A DNA stretch of 64,000 nucleotides from Coleophoma eucalyptorum (Eukaryota; Ascomycota; Leotiomycetes; Helotiales; Dermateaceae), in assembly GCA_026120035.1 (NCBI GenBank), contig JALRME010000007.1:1515205-1579204 (forward strand), written 5' to 3'. The position numbers and the translations under genes are program-made. This document shows, one piece after another, positions 46,624 to 59,479 of the stretch (positions are counted from its first letter, which is position 1; the number at the start of each line of letters is the position of its first letter). The notes under the pieces were generated by a model. The model did not search any database and was not told the origin of the DNA. It saw nothing but the letters and a program-made list of their open reading frames with translations.

Positions 46624-47792
46624 ATGTCTATCAGGAAAACCAATGTGCTGCTTGTGGGGAGCGGAGGAATTGGTACGGTCGCAGCTCTGAATCTTCAGCT
46701 TGGAGGCTTGGTAGCAGTGACATGTGTCCTGCGATCAAATTATGCCAATGTGAAGGAAAACGGGTTCAGAATCGAGTCTGTAGATCATGGGGATATTGAG
46801 GGGTTTCGGCCACATGAAGGTATGTTTGCTTTATCCAAAACACGGATAGGAAGAGATAATTTTGAACGAGTGTTGACTGTGGTGAATGATAGTGGTAAAT
46901 TCAGTTCCAAACGTATCGGAAACAAAGCAGGAACCTTTCAAATACATCGTTTGCTCAACCAAGAATATTCCAGACGTGTCTCCCACGATGACGGAATTGA
47001 TTGCACCTGCAGTTACCCCAGGTATCAGCGTGATTGTGCTTATCCAGAATGGACTCAACATCGAAAGGCCATTGATTAAAGCATTTCCCCAAAATATTAT
47101 TCTCTCTGGAGTCAGCTTGTGCGGCTCATCTGAGATATCACACGGTCATATCATCCACGAAGGTCCCGACGAGCTTTATGTTGGTGCTTTCCGAAACCCA
47201 GCCTTGACAGTCGAAGTGGAGGATGAAGCAGCACAAGACTTTGTGAGGTTGTATTCTGCTGGAGGGAAAACGCAGTGCGAATACAAACCAAACGTTGGAT
47301 GGACAAGATGGCGCAAGCTTGTATATAATGCTTGTCTGAACCCTGTATGCGCCATTACTGACCTTGACACGGGACGAATAAGATTGGCTGAAGATACGGT
47401 GGAAGAATTAGTCAGACCGGCAATGGAAGAAATATGCGCAGCTGCCAAGGCCATGGGTCATGACCTAGATCCGAGTATTATTGACTTCATGATCAACCTG
47501 GAACCCATCCCGATGTACTATGCGCCTAGTATGCAGGTCGATGTTCAGAAAGTAAGTGCTTGATTCATCTTAATACGAAAGAAAGACACCTAACCTTTGT
47601 CAGGGTCGATACTTCGAGTTTGAGAACATCCTCGGAGAACCACTTAGAGATGGCACAGCGAAGGGTGTACCGATGCCAACCATTAAGTTTTTGTACTCAG
47701 TTTGCAAGGCGCTACAATGGCGAACAAAGGAAAAGAACAATCTGATTGAGATACCTTTACCATGTGATTATAGCAAGCAAGTTGATGAATAG
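46624..47792 (+). CDS. Ketopantoate reductase-family (ApbA/PanE) oxidoreductase
   Basis: About 340 residues, three exons. Exon 1 carries the NADP-binding glycine loop LLVGSGGIGTVAALNLQLGG. Exon 2 (from about 46875) has YIVCSTKNIPDV, VIVLIQNGLNIE and the catalytic-helix motif RWRKLVYNACLNPVCAIT with the conserved Lys and Asn. Exon 3 (from about 47604) reads GRYFEFENILGEPLRDG and PMPTIKFLYSVCKALQWRTKEK, the usual C-terminal substrate-binding part, and stops at 47790-47792. Family chemistry is NADPH reduction of 2-dehydropantoate to pantoate. Fungi carry many paralogues of unknown substrate, so a housekeeping vitamin B5 role is not certain. Cytosolic. Confidence 0.9.
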
Positions 47793-49805
47793 TTACGCCA
47801 TGGAATCAGGAGCATAAAGGGAAATATTTAGAGTCTCAAAATATCAACTTATATTTAAAATGTAGCAGGAGCTGCCGTCTGGTTTATTTCACAACAATGG
47901 AGATTATGTTGGGGAGAAACTAATTGAGAATACTAATACCCATTTCGACCAAAGTTGGAGTGACTTTTGACAGATAGGCGAAATGTGCCAACTTCCATGA
48001 TCAAATCATGAGCAATTGTCTTAAGGCATTGTCACTTGTATGTATATATCTGTAGATTTTTTAGCGGTGCCGATGGGCTAGACCAACCTTGCCATATAAT
48101 CTTTAAATGACTTTGTGACACGACGGAAAGTATCAGCTTATTGCTCTGAAATTCGATAAAGGCGGATGCAACTCAGACTCGAGCCTTATTGAATTGACAG
48201 ACGAACATACTGGCGAGCTGCTGCCAGATCATTATGATGGTATAAGCTTAAGCTCGTTACATATACTGGGCACTTATTTCAACTTTTGTAGCAGATACAT
48301 AACTAAGTGTCTAACTAACGTTCTTTGCTAAATAAAGAAATCAAAATTGATACGTAACTAAGCAGAACAAGCAAAAGAAAATACACAGGCAAAACACAAT
48401 TTTCGAGTGTTAATCAACAAAAAGAGAACCTCAAACCTTCTTTAGGGACTGCGATGTCAAGTCAAATCCATTTGCCAAGGCTTCAGTCGTTCCCAAAATC
48501 TTTCTTAACAGTCAGGGGATATGAAAGGCTTTTCTTTGGCATCGTTATATCATCAGATAACAGGAATTGACTTGGCAGATTGCTGTGCGCGTCCGAAATA
48601 TCACCCCGTGCCGTGTTGAGCTGATCGTAGTGGAACGTATTTGCATGATTGTCATGTTTCAAGCCGATGGTTTAGAGTCGATTTCTGTATCCTCGCCGAA
48701 GAAGTGAACAGAACGTATTGGAGAATAAGATTCGGAGCGCCGTGTGGTCGAACTGATTCTGGGCCGTGGGGAGGCACTAAAGCTCCTTAAAACTCCAATT
48801 TATAGCATTCAAGGTATCGCAAGATAACTAATAATTAGAACTTCGCGGATACAAAAACAAGACATCAGAAAATAGTCCGCTATGTTTTATCTGAAACCAT
48901 CGCTAGTACCATCTACAAATGACTAAGGCCATAGGGCTCTAAAAGATCTGGGAAATAATCACCATAATCCCTAACACGGAATGAATCATCAATGTTGGAG
49001 TGGAGTGCTGGAACGGATTCGGTTAGTGAAAGTCCATATCGATGATGTATCGATAGTGATGATATGAGCCTATCATAGACTGCGGTTTCTTAATGTCTAT
49101 GAGTCACCTGTAGCTTTACCACTGTGCATTATTTTGTTTTTGGAATGAGCCAAGTTTACTTTCTACCGGATATTCCGGTTTTTTTTCAATATAAGCACGT
49201 TTTACAAATAGTCAAAAAAAGAGATCAGGTAGCTAAGGCAAGGACCAACGAGCATCATGGGCAAAGAATGCGGCAGAAGTCCGGCAATTGAAAACTGGGG
49301 CTATACAGGAAGACAGAATTCCGCAACTCCTCTTCCGAACCTGTGAATATTGAGAAGATGTAGATGGGCTTTATCAGGACCCATGTGTGTGTTTTCAAAT
49401 ATTCTGTCATTAAACTTTAACTAACTGGGAGTGGGGAAGAGTCCTCGCCACAAAGTGGTCATAGTCGTGAAATGGTTCGACTTCGATATTATAACGGATG
49501 GAAGTGTTACATGGGGTTTATCGCTTCTGAGTTGTTCCTATTCGTTTGGCTAGGTAACCCTGCTCGGAGCCCTGTGGTGACCAACAGAATGCGAGAAACA
49601 AACATCAAAGCAAGGCTGAAGATTAATAAGCAGCTTTTCTTAGGATCATAAACTCGCCGAGGGGAGTCATTTTTTTTGGGTCCAGGTAACTTGATATATA
49701 AGTAAGATCGAAATGCATCATGGACTAATCATTATTTCACAATTAAGTGCGGTTTTTATCTCAAAAATACACCCTCTTCGATCCATAGCTTTGTGCAACT
49801 TCGCC
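47793..49805. other. Gene-free interval of 2 kb
   Basis: No ORF of interest on either strand. AT-rich with scattered short A/T runs. The promoter of the FSH1 gene is at the right end. Confidence 0.6.
49695..49701 (+). promoter_or_regulatory. TATA box of the FSH1 hydrolase gene
   Basis: TATATAA 111 bp before ATG 49806. Confidence 0.45.
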
Positions 49806-50705
49806 ATGTCGACCACTCCAGCTCCTTCCGAGCAACCGCCCCGAAAATTGAAGGTTCTCATGCTTCACGGTAATCATGTTCTTCTCTACTAGCCCTCGCC
49901 TATGAGTCAACTGACCACTGCTGAAGGCTACACACAAGACGGCACCCTATTTCACTCCAGGACAAAAGCCCTTGAGAAAAATCTAAATAAAGCTTTCCCC
50001 AGCACCAAGGCTAACCCATTAAAATCCTTTCCTGGCGGCGTTGAGCTTCTTTATCCCACAGGACCGATCCGACTGCAGCCTGAAGATATCCCTGGCTACG
50101 ACCCCAAAGCACCCGTGGAGGAAGGGAAGGAGAGAAAGGCGTACGGATGGTGGAAACATGACCCGGCGGCTGAGACCTACGCTGGACTGGATGAGAGCTT
50201 CTCAATCCTCGCCGAGACTATCAGAAGTGCGGGCGGCATAGATGGTGTAGTGGGCTTTTCTCAGGGCGCTGCGGTGGCAGCGTTCGTCGCCTCGCTTTTG
50301 GAGCCCGGTCGTGAATTCGCTTTTGCGCAAAACGTAGGAGGGATGAAGTACCCGACCGACTGGGTTGGGATCAACTGTGGAAGGGAACTGAGGTTTGCGG
50401 TAAGCTACTCAGGATTCGTTTCTACCATAGACCAATACCGGAGTTTTTACGAGCCTAAGTTTCGGACGCCGTTTCTGCATGTTATTGGAAGCTTGGATCC
50501 TGTTGTAGAGGAGAGCAGATGTCTGGCCTTGGCCAAAGCTTGTTTGAACCACAAAATATTATATCACCCCGGAACTCACTTTGTGCCAGTTGGGAAGGAT
50601 ATGGCGGCAGAATTCGTGGCCTTTGTCAAGGAAGTATGTATGGATAAGGCGATAGATGACGAGGCGATAGAGGGGGCTAAGGGGAAAGACGCATCCGCTA
50701 AATGA
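49806..50705 (+). CDS. FSH1-family serine hydrolase (LovG-like fold)
   Basis: Two exons. Exon 1 (from ATG 49806) ends KVLMLHG, and a 58-nt intron (49870 to about 49927) joins it to YTQDGTLFHSRTKALEKNL, the family N-terminus. The nucleophile elbow is GFSQGAA. The acid is Asp in IGSLDPVVEE and the base is His in HPGTHFVP. About 280 residues, no signal peptide. Relatives include yeast Fsh1 and LovG, the thioesterase that frees products from a highly reducing PKS. Such hydrolases often serve PKS lines, but this one is 45 kb from the PKS here, so a link is speculative. Substrate unknown. Confidence 0.92.
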
Positions 50706-51664
50706 TATCTACAATGGTAGCATCAGAGATTAATTTTGCCTTGTACTTGCATAGCATCAGTGTTAAATATAGAAAGGGGGGGGGGTTAGTATGGATCTTT
50801 CATGCCCGTTGACAAGGTCCAGAGTTTAGACTGCTATACAACGTAATCTATCTCGACGCATGAGCATGGCTCAATCATAGTATATTTTTAGTTTTAAGCT
50901 TAAACGGATTTAATATAGCTTGGGGGCTAGATGGCTTAACAACAGTTAAAATAATATAACTTGTGCTATCTCTAGAGTTGGATGTACTCACGCAATCTTT
51001 TGCGTAAATTATATCACCTAGGCTCTAGCAGTAGACACTAGTAATTAATAACAAAGGAGATTTGATATTTCAATACCACTACAATAGTATCTTATTAATT
51101 AAGTTGAATTCTTGCTCGTGCTGAAAGTAAACCTATCGCCTCTTGCAACTCCGTCTATGATAGGTTGCAGTAAACGGTCCTGGGCAAGTAGCTCGAGCGG
51201 CCTTACAGCACACTTTTCAAAGTGCTCTTGAATACATTAAGAGTAACTAAAGCACATCACAAGCTATACATTAAAAGACAAGAAATGTTTAAAATAGATC
51301 AGTTAAGATACAATAGAAGTATAAACATCTATTGTAGTGTTGTGATCTGGGCAGCACCACCGCTAGTCTTAAACACAAAAATCTTCAAGGACGCCAACAT
51401 TAGTATATAATAGCTGTATTTCAGGGATATTGGAAATGATTTCATCTTACCGTCTCTGGAATACATTTCGGCCATCTATACACTCGGTGGGTGGATATCT
51501 AAGCCACTTGGCATATGGTTCAAACTCACAATGACCACGTGATATTACGTACCAAGTCGGAACAACAATCTTCCTCTCCTGCAAAGTTCTCATTGCTGAG
51601 TGGCGATAAACTGAATGGACATTAAGCAACAAACCTCCTGTGAACCCACTCAGCTTCCCCTACT
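50706..51664. other. Intergenic region
   Basis: 960 bp, AT-rich. A G9 run lies at about 50777. A 62-codon ORF at 51222 has no protein character. Confidence 0.55.
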
Positions 51665-52795
51665 ATGGTTCACAAAGAAACTGACACCAGTGTTGTGACA
51701 AGCCTACCGGTGGAAGAAGAGATGGCTTCTGATGCTTCCAGGCCTGCTCCTGGTCGGAAAGCCCATGGTGCACCGGACCCCACAACGGGTTCTATCAATG
51801 TCAATGATGAAGAACCACTTGTCGATACAACAGCAGTGATACCACTGCGCTCAAAAAGGACCGAGAGACTACAGAAGAAGAAAATGAAGAAAACAATTCA
51901 CTCCACTGTGAAGTCGTTCTTAGACTTATCGTCAGAGCTGCTTATTGATATTTTAAGCTTTTTGGAGCCAAGCGACATATTCGCTCTATTTCGAATAAAT
52001 AGCTCAATGAGAGACTATATCAAATTGAATGACCATCGAATTGCAGAAGCAATGATTCATTTACGGTACCCTATCCTTGCTAGGTGCTTCCCACGTCCTG
52101 TTCTCTTCGAAGAGGTCGACAAGGACTTTCTTCCTGCGCTCCTGTCCCCAAGACACCAGCAACGTCTGCTCATCCACAAGCGCCCATACCAGCATATCCA
52201 GCAAGCAAGCCCACAAAACACGTGTAGTTGCATGTCATGCGTTATGGCATGGAACAACCTCAACCTTATCATCGATCTTGCTCATTGGCAAAATCATCTC
52301 GACAATCGAAACCCCATCACAATGATTCCTCGTGGTGTGCAGCCACAGTGGAATTCAGACCTAATTGAAGCGAATGCTTCAATTGCCAACAAAGCGATTC
52401 GTGGACCATTATGGTATGCGCGAGTTTTACAGAAGCATCTCGACACAACTGTAGGAACGATCATCCGCCACTCGGCGGTACGCCGCAAAAATCGTCCACC
52501 GGAGACTGATGTACCTGCGGTAAAGAGATTGTTTCACTTGTCCACGGCTGATATTGCCACGTCTTCAGATACCTTTTTGGAACGGAGTGGGCCGCCGTCA
52601 TTTGAGTTTCCGTACCACAGAGATAAATACTATACACTTGGCTCCTATCTTCCAAATCGGCGATGGGATGAGGGACAGTGGATTTACTATGGTGATCTCC
52701 ACAAGATGGATACTTCTTGGGCAAAGAGAATTGCCGATATAGAAACTGGAGATACCAACCAAAACAACTGGGCGCCGTCGAGACCGGCCCAATGA
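51665..52795 (+). CDS. F-box protein
   Basis: A 376-residue intronless protein. A Pro/Glu/Asp-rich disordered head of about 60 residues and a basic RLQKKKMKK patch precede an F-box at about residues 84-125 (FLDLSSELLIDILSFLEPSDIFALFRI). The rest is a fungal-specific region with a CSCMSC cysteine cluster and many Trp/Tyr residues (WNNLNLIIDLAHWQNHLDNR, YYTLGSYLPNRRWDEGQW). F-box proteins bind Skp1 in SCF ubiquitin ligases. The C-terminal part would select the target, which is unknown. Confidence 0.88.
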   Translation: MVHKETDTSVVTSLPVEEEMASDASRPAPGRKAHGAPDPTTGSINVNDEEPLVDTTAVIPLRSKRTERLQKKKMKKTIHSTVKSFLDLSSELLIDILSFLEPSDIFALFRINSSMRDYIKLNDHRIAEAMIHLRYPILARCFPRPVLFEEVDKDFLPALLSPRHQQRLLIHKRPYQHIQQASPQNTCSCMSCVMAWNNLNLIIDLAHWQNHLDNRNPITMIPRGVQPQWNSDLIEANASIANKAIRGPLWYARVLQKHLDTTVGTIIRHSAVRRKNRPPETDVPAVKRLFHLSTADIATSSDTFLERSGPPSFEFPYHRDKYYTLGSYLPNRRWDEGQWIYYGDLHKMDTSWAKRIADIETGDTNQNNWAPSRPAQ

Positions 52796-53053
52796 TGATA
52801 GTGAAATAGAATTAGTCTTGGACTGAGAAGGTCCTAGAGAGCCTTGGGCCTTGAGGGCTCCAAATCATATGAATTCTAACCACCTGGCGTGGCCGTAAAA
52901 TTGATCGTTATAATGAGCTTTAATTAAAATCTAATGAACTATCCTCGAGAAAAATAGCTATTTCTTGCGTTGTACAAGGTAGTGGTAGTGAAACGAAAGA
53001 TCCAAGGCTTTATCGCCTAGTACTATAATACAAAAACAAAAAAGGTTTCCCAT

Positions 53054-56000
53054 TTACTCTTTCTTTGCCTTTCCAGTCTTCTTTGGTACTCTCGCTAGCC
53101 AGTAAAAGAAGATTGCGCCACCAACATTGAAGAAGATGTACACCCACATCAGTCCAAAGTTTCTCCATCTATCGGCATAGTCAGAGTTAACACCTGCTAG
53201 GTAGGCGTTTGTGTCGGCGACAGTGCAGAAGCTACAATCGGAGGTAGCATTCTTGGTACTATCGGTAAGATAACCGCCCATGGTAGAAATATATGGCTCC
53301 ATGTACGAGGCACATGTGGCGCCTGATGGGGGATCAAAATGCAAGTACTCGATAGAACTGCAGACAACCTTGGCGTTTGCTACACCAGTGGATAATACAC
53401 CAGAAACAAGATACGTGAAAGGTGAAACTCGGTACATGAAAATCCAGAAACCGGGAAGTGCACTAGGACCAGCAAGGACACTAAGAACAAGTCAGTATCA
53501 CTGTTGAATATAATTGCGGGAATACAGAATTTGCACTTACCCACAGAAAATCAAGCAAAGTGAGAACATCAAGGAAGCAATGTTTCCAGCTGTTTCTGCT
53601 AGAGGCATTCCAGCAATAACCATGTTGGTAAAAGTACTGGTAAACAGCAAGAATGTCCAGACAAATAGGAACATTAGTATTCCACGCTCGTTCAACTGCC
53701 CTGCAAACAGGGCATTGCGATACATTCCGATTGGATAGTACCAGCAAACAAAAATAATAACAGCCATAAGAGAGTTCCATGGTAATTCAACAATGATGTT
53801 GGACAGCATAAAGACTTGCCATGAATATGTCTTACTTGGGCGCTCACGCACTTCGTAAAGAGATCGCTGCGTCACAAAATGCGGCATGATTTGCTGAACC
53901 AAGTTGCTAAAGATAGTCAAAAGCATGAACATAGCGAACATCTGGTTTTGAAGTCCTTGGAGAGACGTTGGTGATCTCCAGAAGGAAAATCCGATGAAGA
54001 GAGACTGGTAAAGTTAGCGTAATTCTGTTTAGTTGGGAAGGACAACGTACCGATGCTAGACACAGTGCAAGCTTAGAATACAGGTATGAAGGAGTTCGCC
54101 AATATTGCTCAAAAACACGAGTAACAACAACTTTAAGTTGCACGCTAAATGGAGCAGCAAATTGTTCCAAGGCCTGCGGGTCATGACTGGTAGCGTCCTG
54201 TGATAATTGTGCCTTCATTTCTGCCAAAGTTCGCTTGACCTCTTCTCGCTCCTTGGATTCCTTCCAGACTTGTGGCCAATCAAGGGTGTTTTCAGATCCT
54301 GGAGCGGCACCGATAACATCCAACATCCACTCGGCAGGATTTTCGTCAGTTCCACAGGGCCTAGATCCATTTCGCTCAAAGTAACCAGTCAAAGTCTTCG
54401 AGTTTTGGCCAATTTCTCCGAAATAGACAGTCCTACCACCTCTGGCTAAGAAAAGAAGGCGGTCGAATTCCTGGAACAGAACGGCTGAGGGTTGATGGAT
54501 AGTGCAGAGGATAGCTTGGCCGTTGTTCGCTAGTTTTCGAAGTAGAGCACAGATAGACCATGCCGTTTGACTGTCAAGACCGGACGTTGGTTCATCAAGG
54601 ACTAGAGACCAGTATTAGAGAAGCCCACTGAACAACTCAGCATGGCAAACTTACAAAGTAATAATTGAGGCTTGGCAGCCATCTCTACACCAATTGTAAG
54701 ACGTTTGCGTTGTTCGACATTAAGACCTATGAAAATTCAGTTATTGATTCATTTCTAATGTTTTGTGGAATATATACCTTCACCTGGAACCCCGACGACG
54801 GCATCCGCATAGCTTTCCATCTCTAGAACCTTGATAACTTCATCAACATATGCAAGTTTCTCAGCATATGGTGTAGATTTTGGTTGACGAAGGATAGCAC
54901 TGAAATTGAGTGCTTCTCTGACCGTAGATGTTGCGAGATGAAGATCCTGTTGTTGGACTTTGGAATATTAGTATCAATAGGATGAAGCCCGGGTCAACCA
55001 CCTACCATATCCAGTCTTTCTTTGGAAACCAGTATCTCGTTCGTTCTATAGAAGGTTTAGCACAACTCCGTCATGATGCATGGCATTGGAACTTACGCCA
55101 TCAACCAACATTTGACCAGACACGACACCCATTGTAACACGACTAGCAAGAACATCCAGAAGAGTGGTTTTCCCGGCACCAGATACACCCATCAAGGCGG
55201 TCAGGGTTCCTGGACGGACCCATCCATCAACACCGTCTAATAACCGTCGAGGCTCCCCTTTAATCTTAATGTCGTAGTTAACTCCATCCCAATGGAATAT
55301 GGCAGTTTGCTTTTGGATGCTTGCTGGCGCATCAGGGACGCTCTTGTGCTGGCTAAGAACTTGAGTAGTCATCCGATCATCAGCGCTGGCTTCTTCGTCG
55401 TTAACTTTGCTGCGGAACTTTGGAATCTTGGTACGTGGGAAAAGCAGAACCTCGCCCTTAGACTTCTTGGCCGAGATGTATTCAGTTGCTACTAAGTAAA
55501 CCGCACACATGCCGATGGTCATAGCGACCAAGATGCCAAAGTTTCTAAGACCAAGTGTCAGTATAGATATTATTTGCAGCATAGAACTGAACTAACCTCC
55601 ATAAGTGACGGGCATAATATTTGTACGTGGTATTGATGTAGGCATCACCACTTAGAATACTGGATCCTGCTTCGGATCCAGTGACAGAACAGATTCTACT
55701 TAGAGGGGAGGCATCAGGATAATTTGGGACAAAGGCAGCACATGGTATATCGCGGTTGTGGAACTGAAATTGGTAAATAATAATAATCGAAGTTTGTCTA
55801 CAGTCCGACGTACCTCATTGATCATAAGAGCCTCAAAGGCATAGGCGACGGGGTCTAGCCAATTGATCCATCTGAACCACGGATGCATGTCTCTTGTTGG
55901 GATAGCAAAGCCAGTGTAAATGACGAGGGCCAGAATAATCACAGCCGCTGGGGCCATGGCCTGGGAAAGAGTCCTCGAAACAGATGCAATTGTTCGGAAA

Positions 56001-58107
56001 ATCATACTCATTGTCAACACGCAAGTAAAGGAGATCAACAAGAATATGAAGAAATGGCCAGGCGTACGTCGCAAACCACTCATGAAATACAAGATGATGT
56101 TGGACACAAGTGCGGAAGCCATCTTGTTGGGCAGATCGCAGACCATTGAGGCGACGGCCTCAGTGAAAGGGTGATAGAAGGCGTATTTGCTATGTTTCTC
56201 CACAATAGGTCTTTGTGCATAAAGTGTTAAGATCTGTGCCAAATATTAGCCATGACCACACTAAGACTATCGCTTTAGGATACTTGCTTCCAGTGCGCTA
56301 GAAAAGGCATTAAGTAAGATGGCAAAGAAGAGCAGCGCACCACGACTATAGAGTGTCGCGGTGGTATTAGGTAGGTTATAAAATACACTTGCAACAATGA
56401 GAGACATGATTGAGTTGCCAATCAGGCTGGTGAAGAGCATACTCATATCACCTCGAAGTCTCTGGAAACCACGCTTGATGCACAAGTTAATCTGTTGAAG
56501 GACAGAAAGAGTATATGGAGATTTGACCCGTCTAGAAACGTGTTAGCCTAGATCTCCAATTTTAAGTCGAGAAACTTACTGGCTCTTAGCTTGAGCAGCC
56601 CTGCGAGATTCGGTAAACTTTTCCAATGATTCACCACCGAGTGGATATTGCTGGTTAAAGGCATCAATCTCTTGAATGAGTCTGGCACGATCTTCACTGT
56701 TCCACCATACCGCAGCAAACTCATCCGGAGTATAAGGAGTTTTACCCTCAAACCCTGGCCTTACGGTTCTCTCTGCAGGGCTGGTCAAGGAGGTGAGGAA
56801 GTCAGCTGTCGTCTGTCTATCCGGACAGTCGAAACCCATGTTCACAAAAAACTGTTTGGCGGCTTGAGCATAACCAAAATATATCTGTCGTCCTTCGTAT
56901 AGGACTGCAACCTTATCGAAGACCTATAGCTTTGTGTTAGTACCGGAGAAGTTTGTGAACCATTAAGAAACTTACATCGTAAATGGATTGCGACGCCTGG
57001 TAGATGGCAACGACAGCGGTAGAGCCGCTCATCTCAGTTGACTGACGAAGGGTCTTAACAAACTCTAGCGCAGTTGCACTGTCAAGACCACGAGTACTAT
57101 TGTCCCAACATTGCAGAGGAGCACCTCCAAGAGCTACCTCGGCAATACTGACACGCTTTCTCTCGCCACCAGAAACCCCTCTAATGAAGTCATTCCCGAC
57201 CTTGGTGTTGATGGTGTGAGACAGACCAAAGATGGCCATACTAACATCTCGTATGTGCTCAGCAAACTGTTGTCGACTTACTCCAGGGATTCGGTTGCGT
57301 GGTGCTCGAGCCTCGGCCGCAAACATCAAGGTTTGACCGACTGTCAAGTGAGGGAAGTGAACATCGACTTCGGCCTGATAGATACATTCTCCACGAAAGT
57401 CGTTGTGCATCTTCTCAACGGGGATACCCTGGTAGTTTATCTCGGCCCGACTATCAATGAAAAAGCCGTCGGTCTCTCCCGAGATGGTCTTCAACAAGGT
57501 GGAACAGCCACTATCGTGGGTTAGTACAGCTCATTGCCCAGTTTCCTCGTTGGAAATCTCACCTTCCCGGACGTCCCAACACCACCAGCATTTCACCGCT
57601 CTCCACCAGGCCATCGAAATCGCGAAGAATCTGAATCTTATTTTTCGTCGTCTTCCCTAAAGCCTTCTGCACGAGGCCATTGACTTCCAGGGGGTAGTTT
57701 CCAAAGGTCTTTTGGTAGTCGGTAGGCACGCCAAAGCCATGCGCGCTCAGATTCTTGTAGGCAATACCGGCGGTCCGCTCCGGATATCTTTCAGGGTCGC
57801 GCGACTGAATTTGAAGGAGATTCTTCGCCCACGCGCGGGCGCTGAACTTGCCCGAGTTAGGGTCCAGGAGAGGGTCGTCTGAGTCCAGGAAGGGGTTGAT
57901 GTGCTGCCCATGGGCATTCTTGATTGAGGCTTGGGTGAGGGCTCGGGCCAATTTGTTGATTTGAATATCTCCATCATGGGTCGATCCTAGGGTGGACGAG
58001 CTTGAATCATTTTCATTGCTCGCCAAAATGTTTTCAAGTTGCTCTCCAGCTTGGTGCGCAAGACCTTCCGCGGCAGCGGTTGCGCCCCAAGGGAGTGAGG
58101 AAGCCAT
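53054..58107 (-). CDS. PDR-type ABC transporter (ABCG, full length)
   Basis: About 1,490 residues in around ten exons, with the reverse order NBD1-TMD1-NBD2-TMD2 of the pleiotropic drug resistance family. NBD1 has the usual degenerate Walker A ([13 protein letters not shown], Cys for Lys), signature [13 protein letters not shown] and Walker B with Asn ([14 protein letters not shown]). NBD2 has an intact Walker A ([17 protein letters not shown]), the degenerate signature [14 protein letters not shown] and [15 protein letters not shown]. TMDs show [29 protein letters not shown] and [10 protein letters not shown]. Expected role: plasma-membrane efflux of xenobiotics, fungicides or the cell's own metabolites. 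All key features match the family, so it looks functional. Confidence 0.96.
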
Positions 58108-59479
58108 CAGTCGCCGTCAATACGGAGATGATTTTGAAAAGGGGAGGATGTGAGCCGCGCCCAATTGACATTGGCCTTCAAAGGGCGATGTTGGGAAGAT
58201 TGTAGAAACCAAAACTCAGGGTGCTCAACTGGAGTTATCAGACATTTAAAAGAAAACAAATAAAACGCCCTGTATACGAACACGATGACGTTGCGCTCCC
58301 AACAGCCGGACGGCCACCGAAAGGGGTGGGCTCGGATGCATCGCGAGCATTGAGGTAGATCGTGCTGTGTGGCCGTTAGATGACGATGATGCTGATTCCC
58401 GTTATGTTGTGTTAATGTTGATGTCGATGCCAACCGACGGAGGTTCTATGCTACCGAATTCCACGGGTGGCAAACTATGGTTGGCTGGCTTCGGATAGTC
58501 GACGCACCCGAGACTTGCAACCCCAGAAATCTGGGAAGCGACCTGCAACCAGGGTCTCTTCCACCTCCATCATCTACAACGCCTTATGCCAATACTCACC
58601 AATAGATGGTATTAAGCACCGGCCCATGTCAGGATCCCGGTATCAAGGCCTACGTAATTGCATCTTCTCACGATGGCGATCAGGCCTTCTACAGTCCATC
58701 GGGAGAGAAGCGATGATGCATTGAAGGTAGTCTTAGCAAGAGAATTCCAGAAGTGAGCTATCATAATAATGATCTAGAGGGCTTGACCTCACTGGCAAAG
58801 ATCATATTTCCTAGGGTAAATGGACATGGCGGGCTGCCAAGCCAATCGAGTCGGGAGAGCAACTCAGCCATGTAAACCTGAAAGCATTCTGACACAGGGA
58901 CAAAATATCACCAAATAAGCGAGACTTCAACATCAATAAGACCAACTTTTCTATGACACGAGGGACTATGGCCGCCGATATGTGGTGGAGCCATTGGGCC
59001 TGGACTTAATTTACGCAGATGATGATGTCTATTAGCGGAAACGAAATTCGCTGCCCAGCAGCGAATGGGTGCTGGGGAATCTAGCCCTCACCGGAAGAGA
59101 TTTGCTGCATAAGTGATGGATCCTTCGATAATGAAATTGCTATGTCTAGTCTAGAAATGAGGAATATCAATGATAGAATCGGTGGACCTGCCCCTTTGTC
59201 CAGGCTTAGCGAGGAATAGTCGCGTACTACATTTATAGCGAGAACTGAAGCACGATCTTCTAATAAAGTACTTATTTAATATTGACAACGAGGTTTTAAT
59301 CGGAATGCTAAGATTTGATAGCGTCTGTTATTGAAGTAGATCCTCGAGCGGATCGGTGTCTGTGATCATGCCACCTCTAAAATTGCGATGAGCTACTTTT
59401 CTAAACTGTTCTCTGGAGAAACTTGATACACAGCACTACCAAACCATACGATGAATTAAAAACTCCTGTCCCTGTCATT
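58108..59479. other. Promoter of the PDR transporter and gene-free DNA
   Basis: 1.4 kb with no credible gene. The 3' end of the decayed P450, including the heme-binding motif, might be expected here, but I could not find one. Confidence 0.5.

Noticed and set aside
53054..58107. Degenerate Walker and signature motifs of the PDR pump as signs of inactivation
   Set aside because: Cys in Walker A of NBD1, Asn in its Walker B and the LNVEQ signature in NBD2 are normal for functional fungal PDR transporters.
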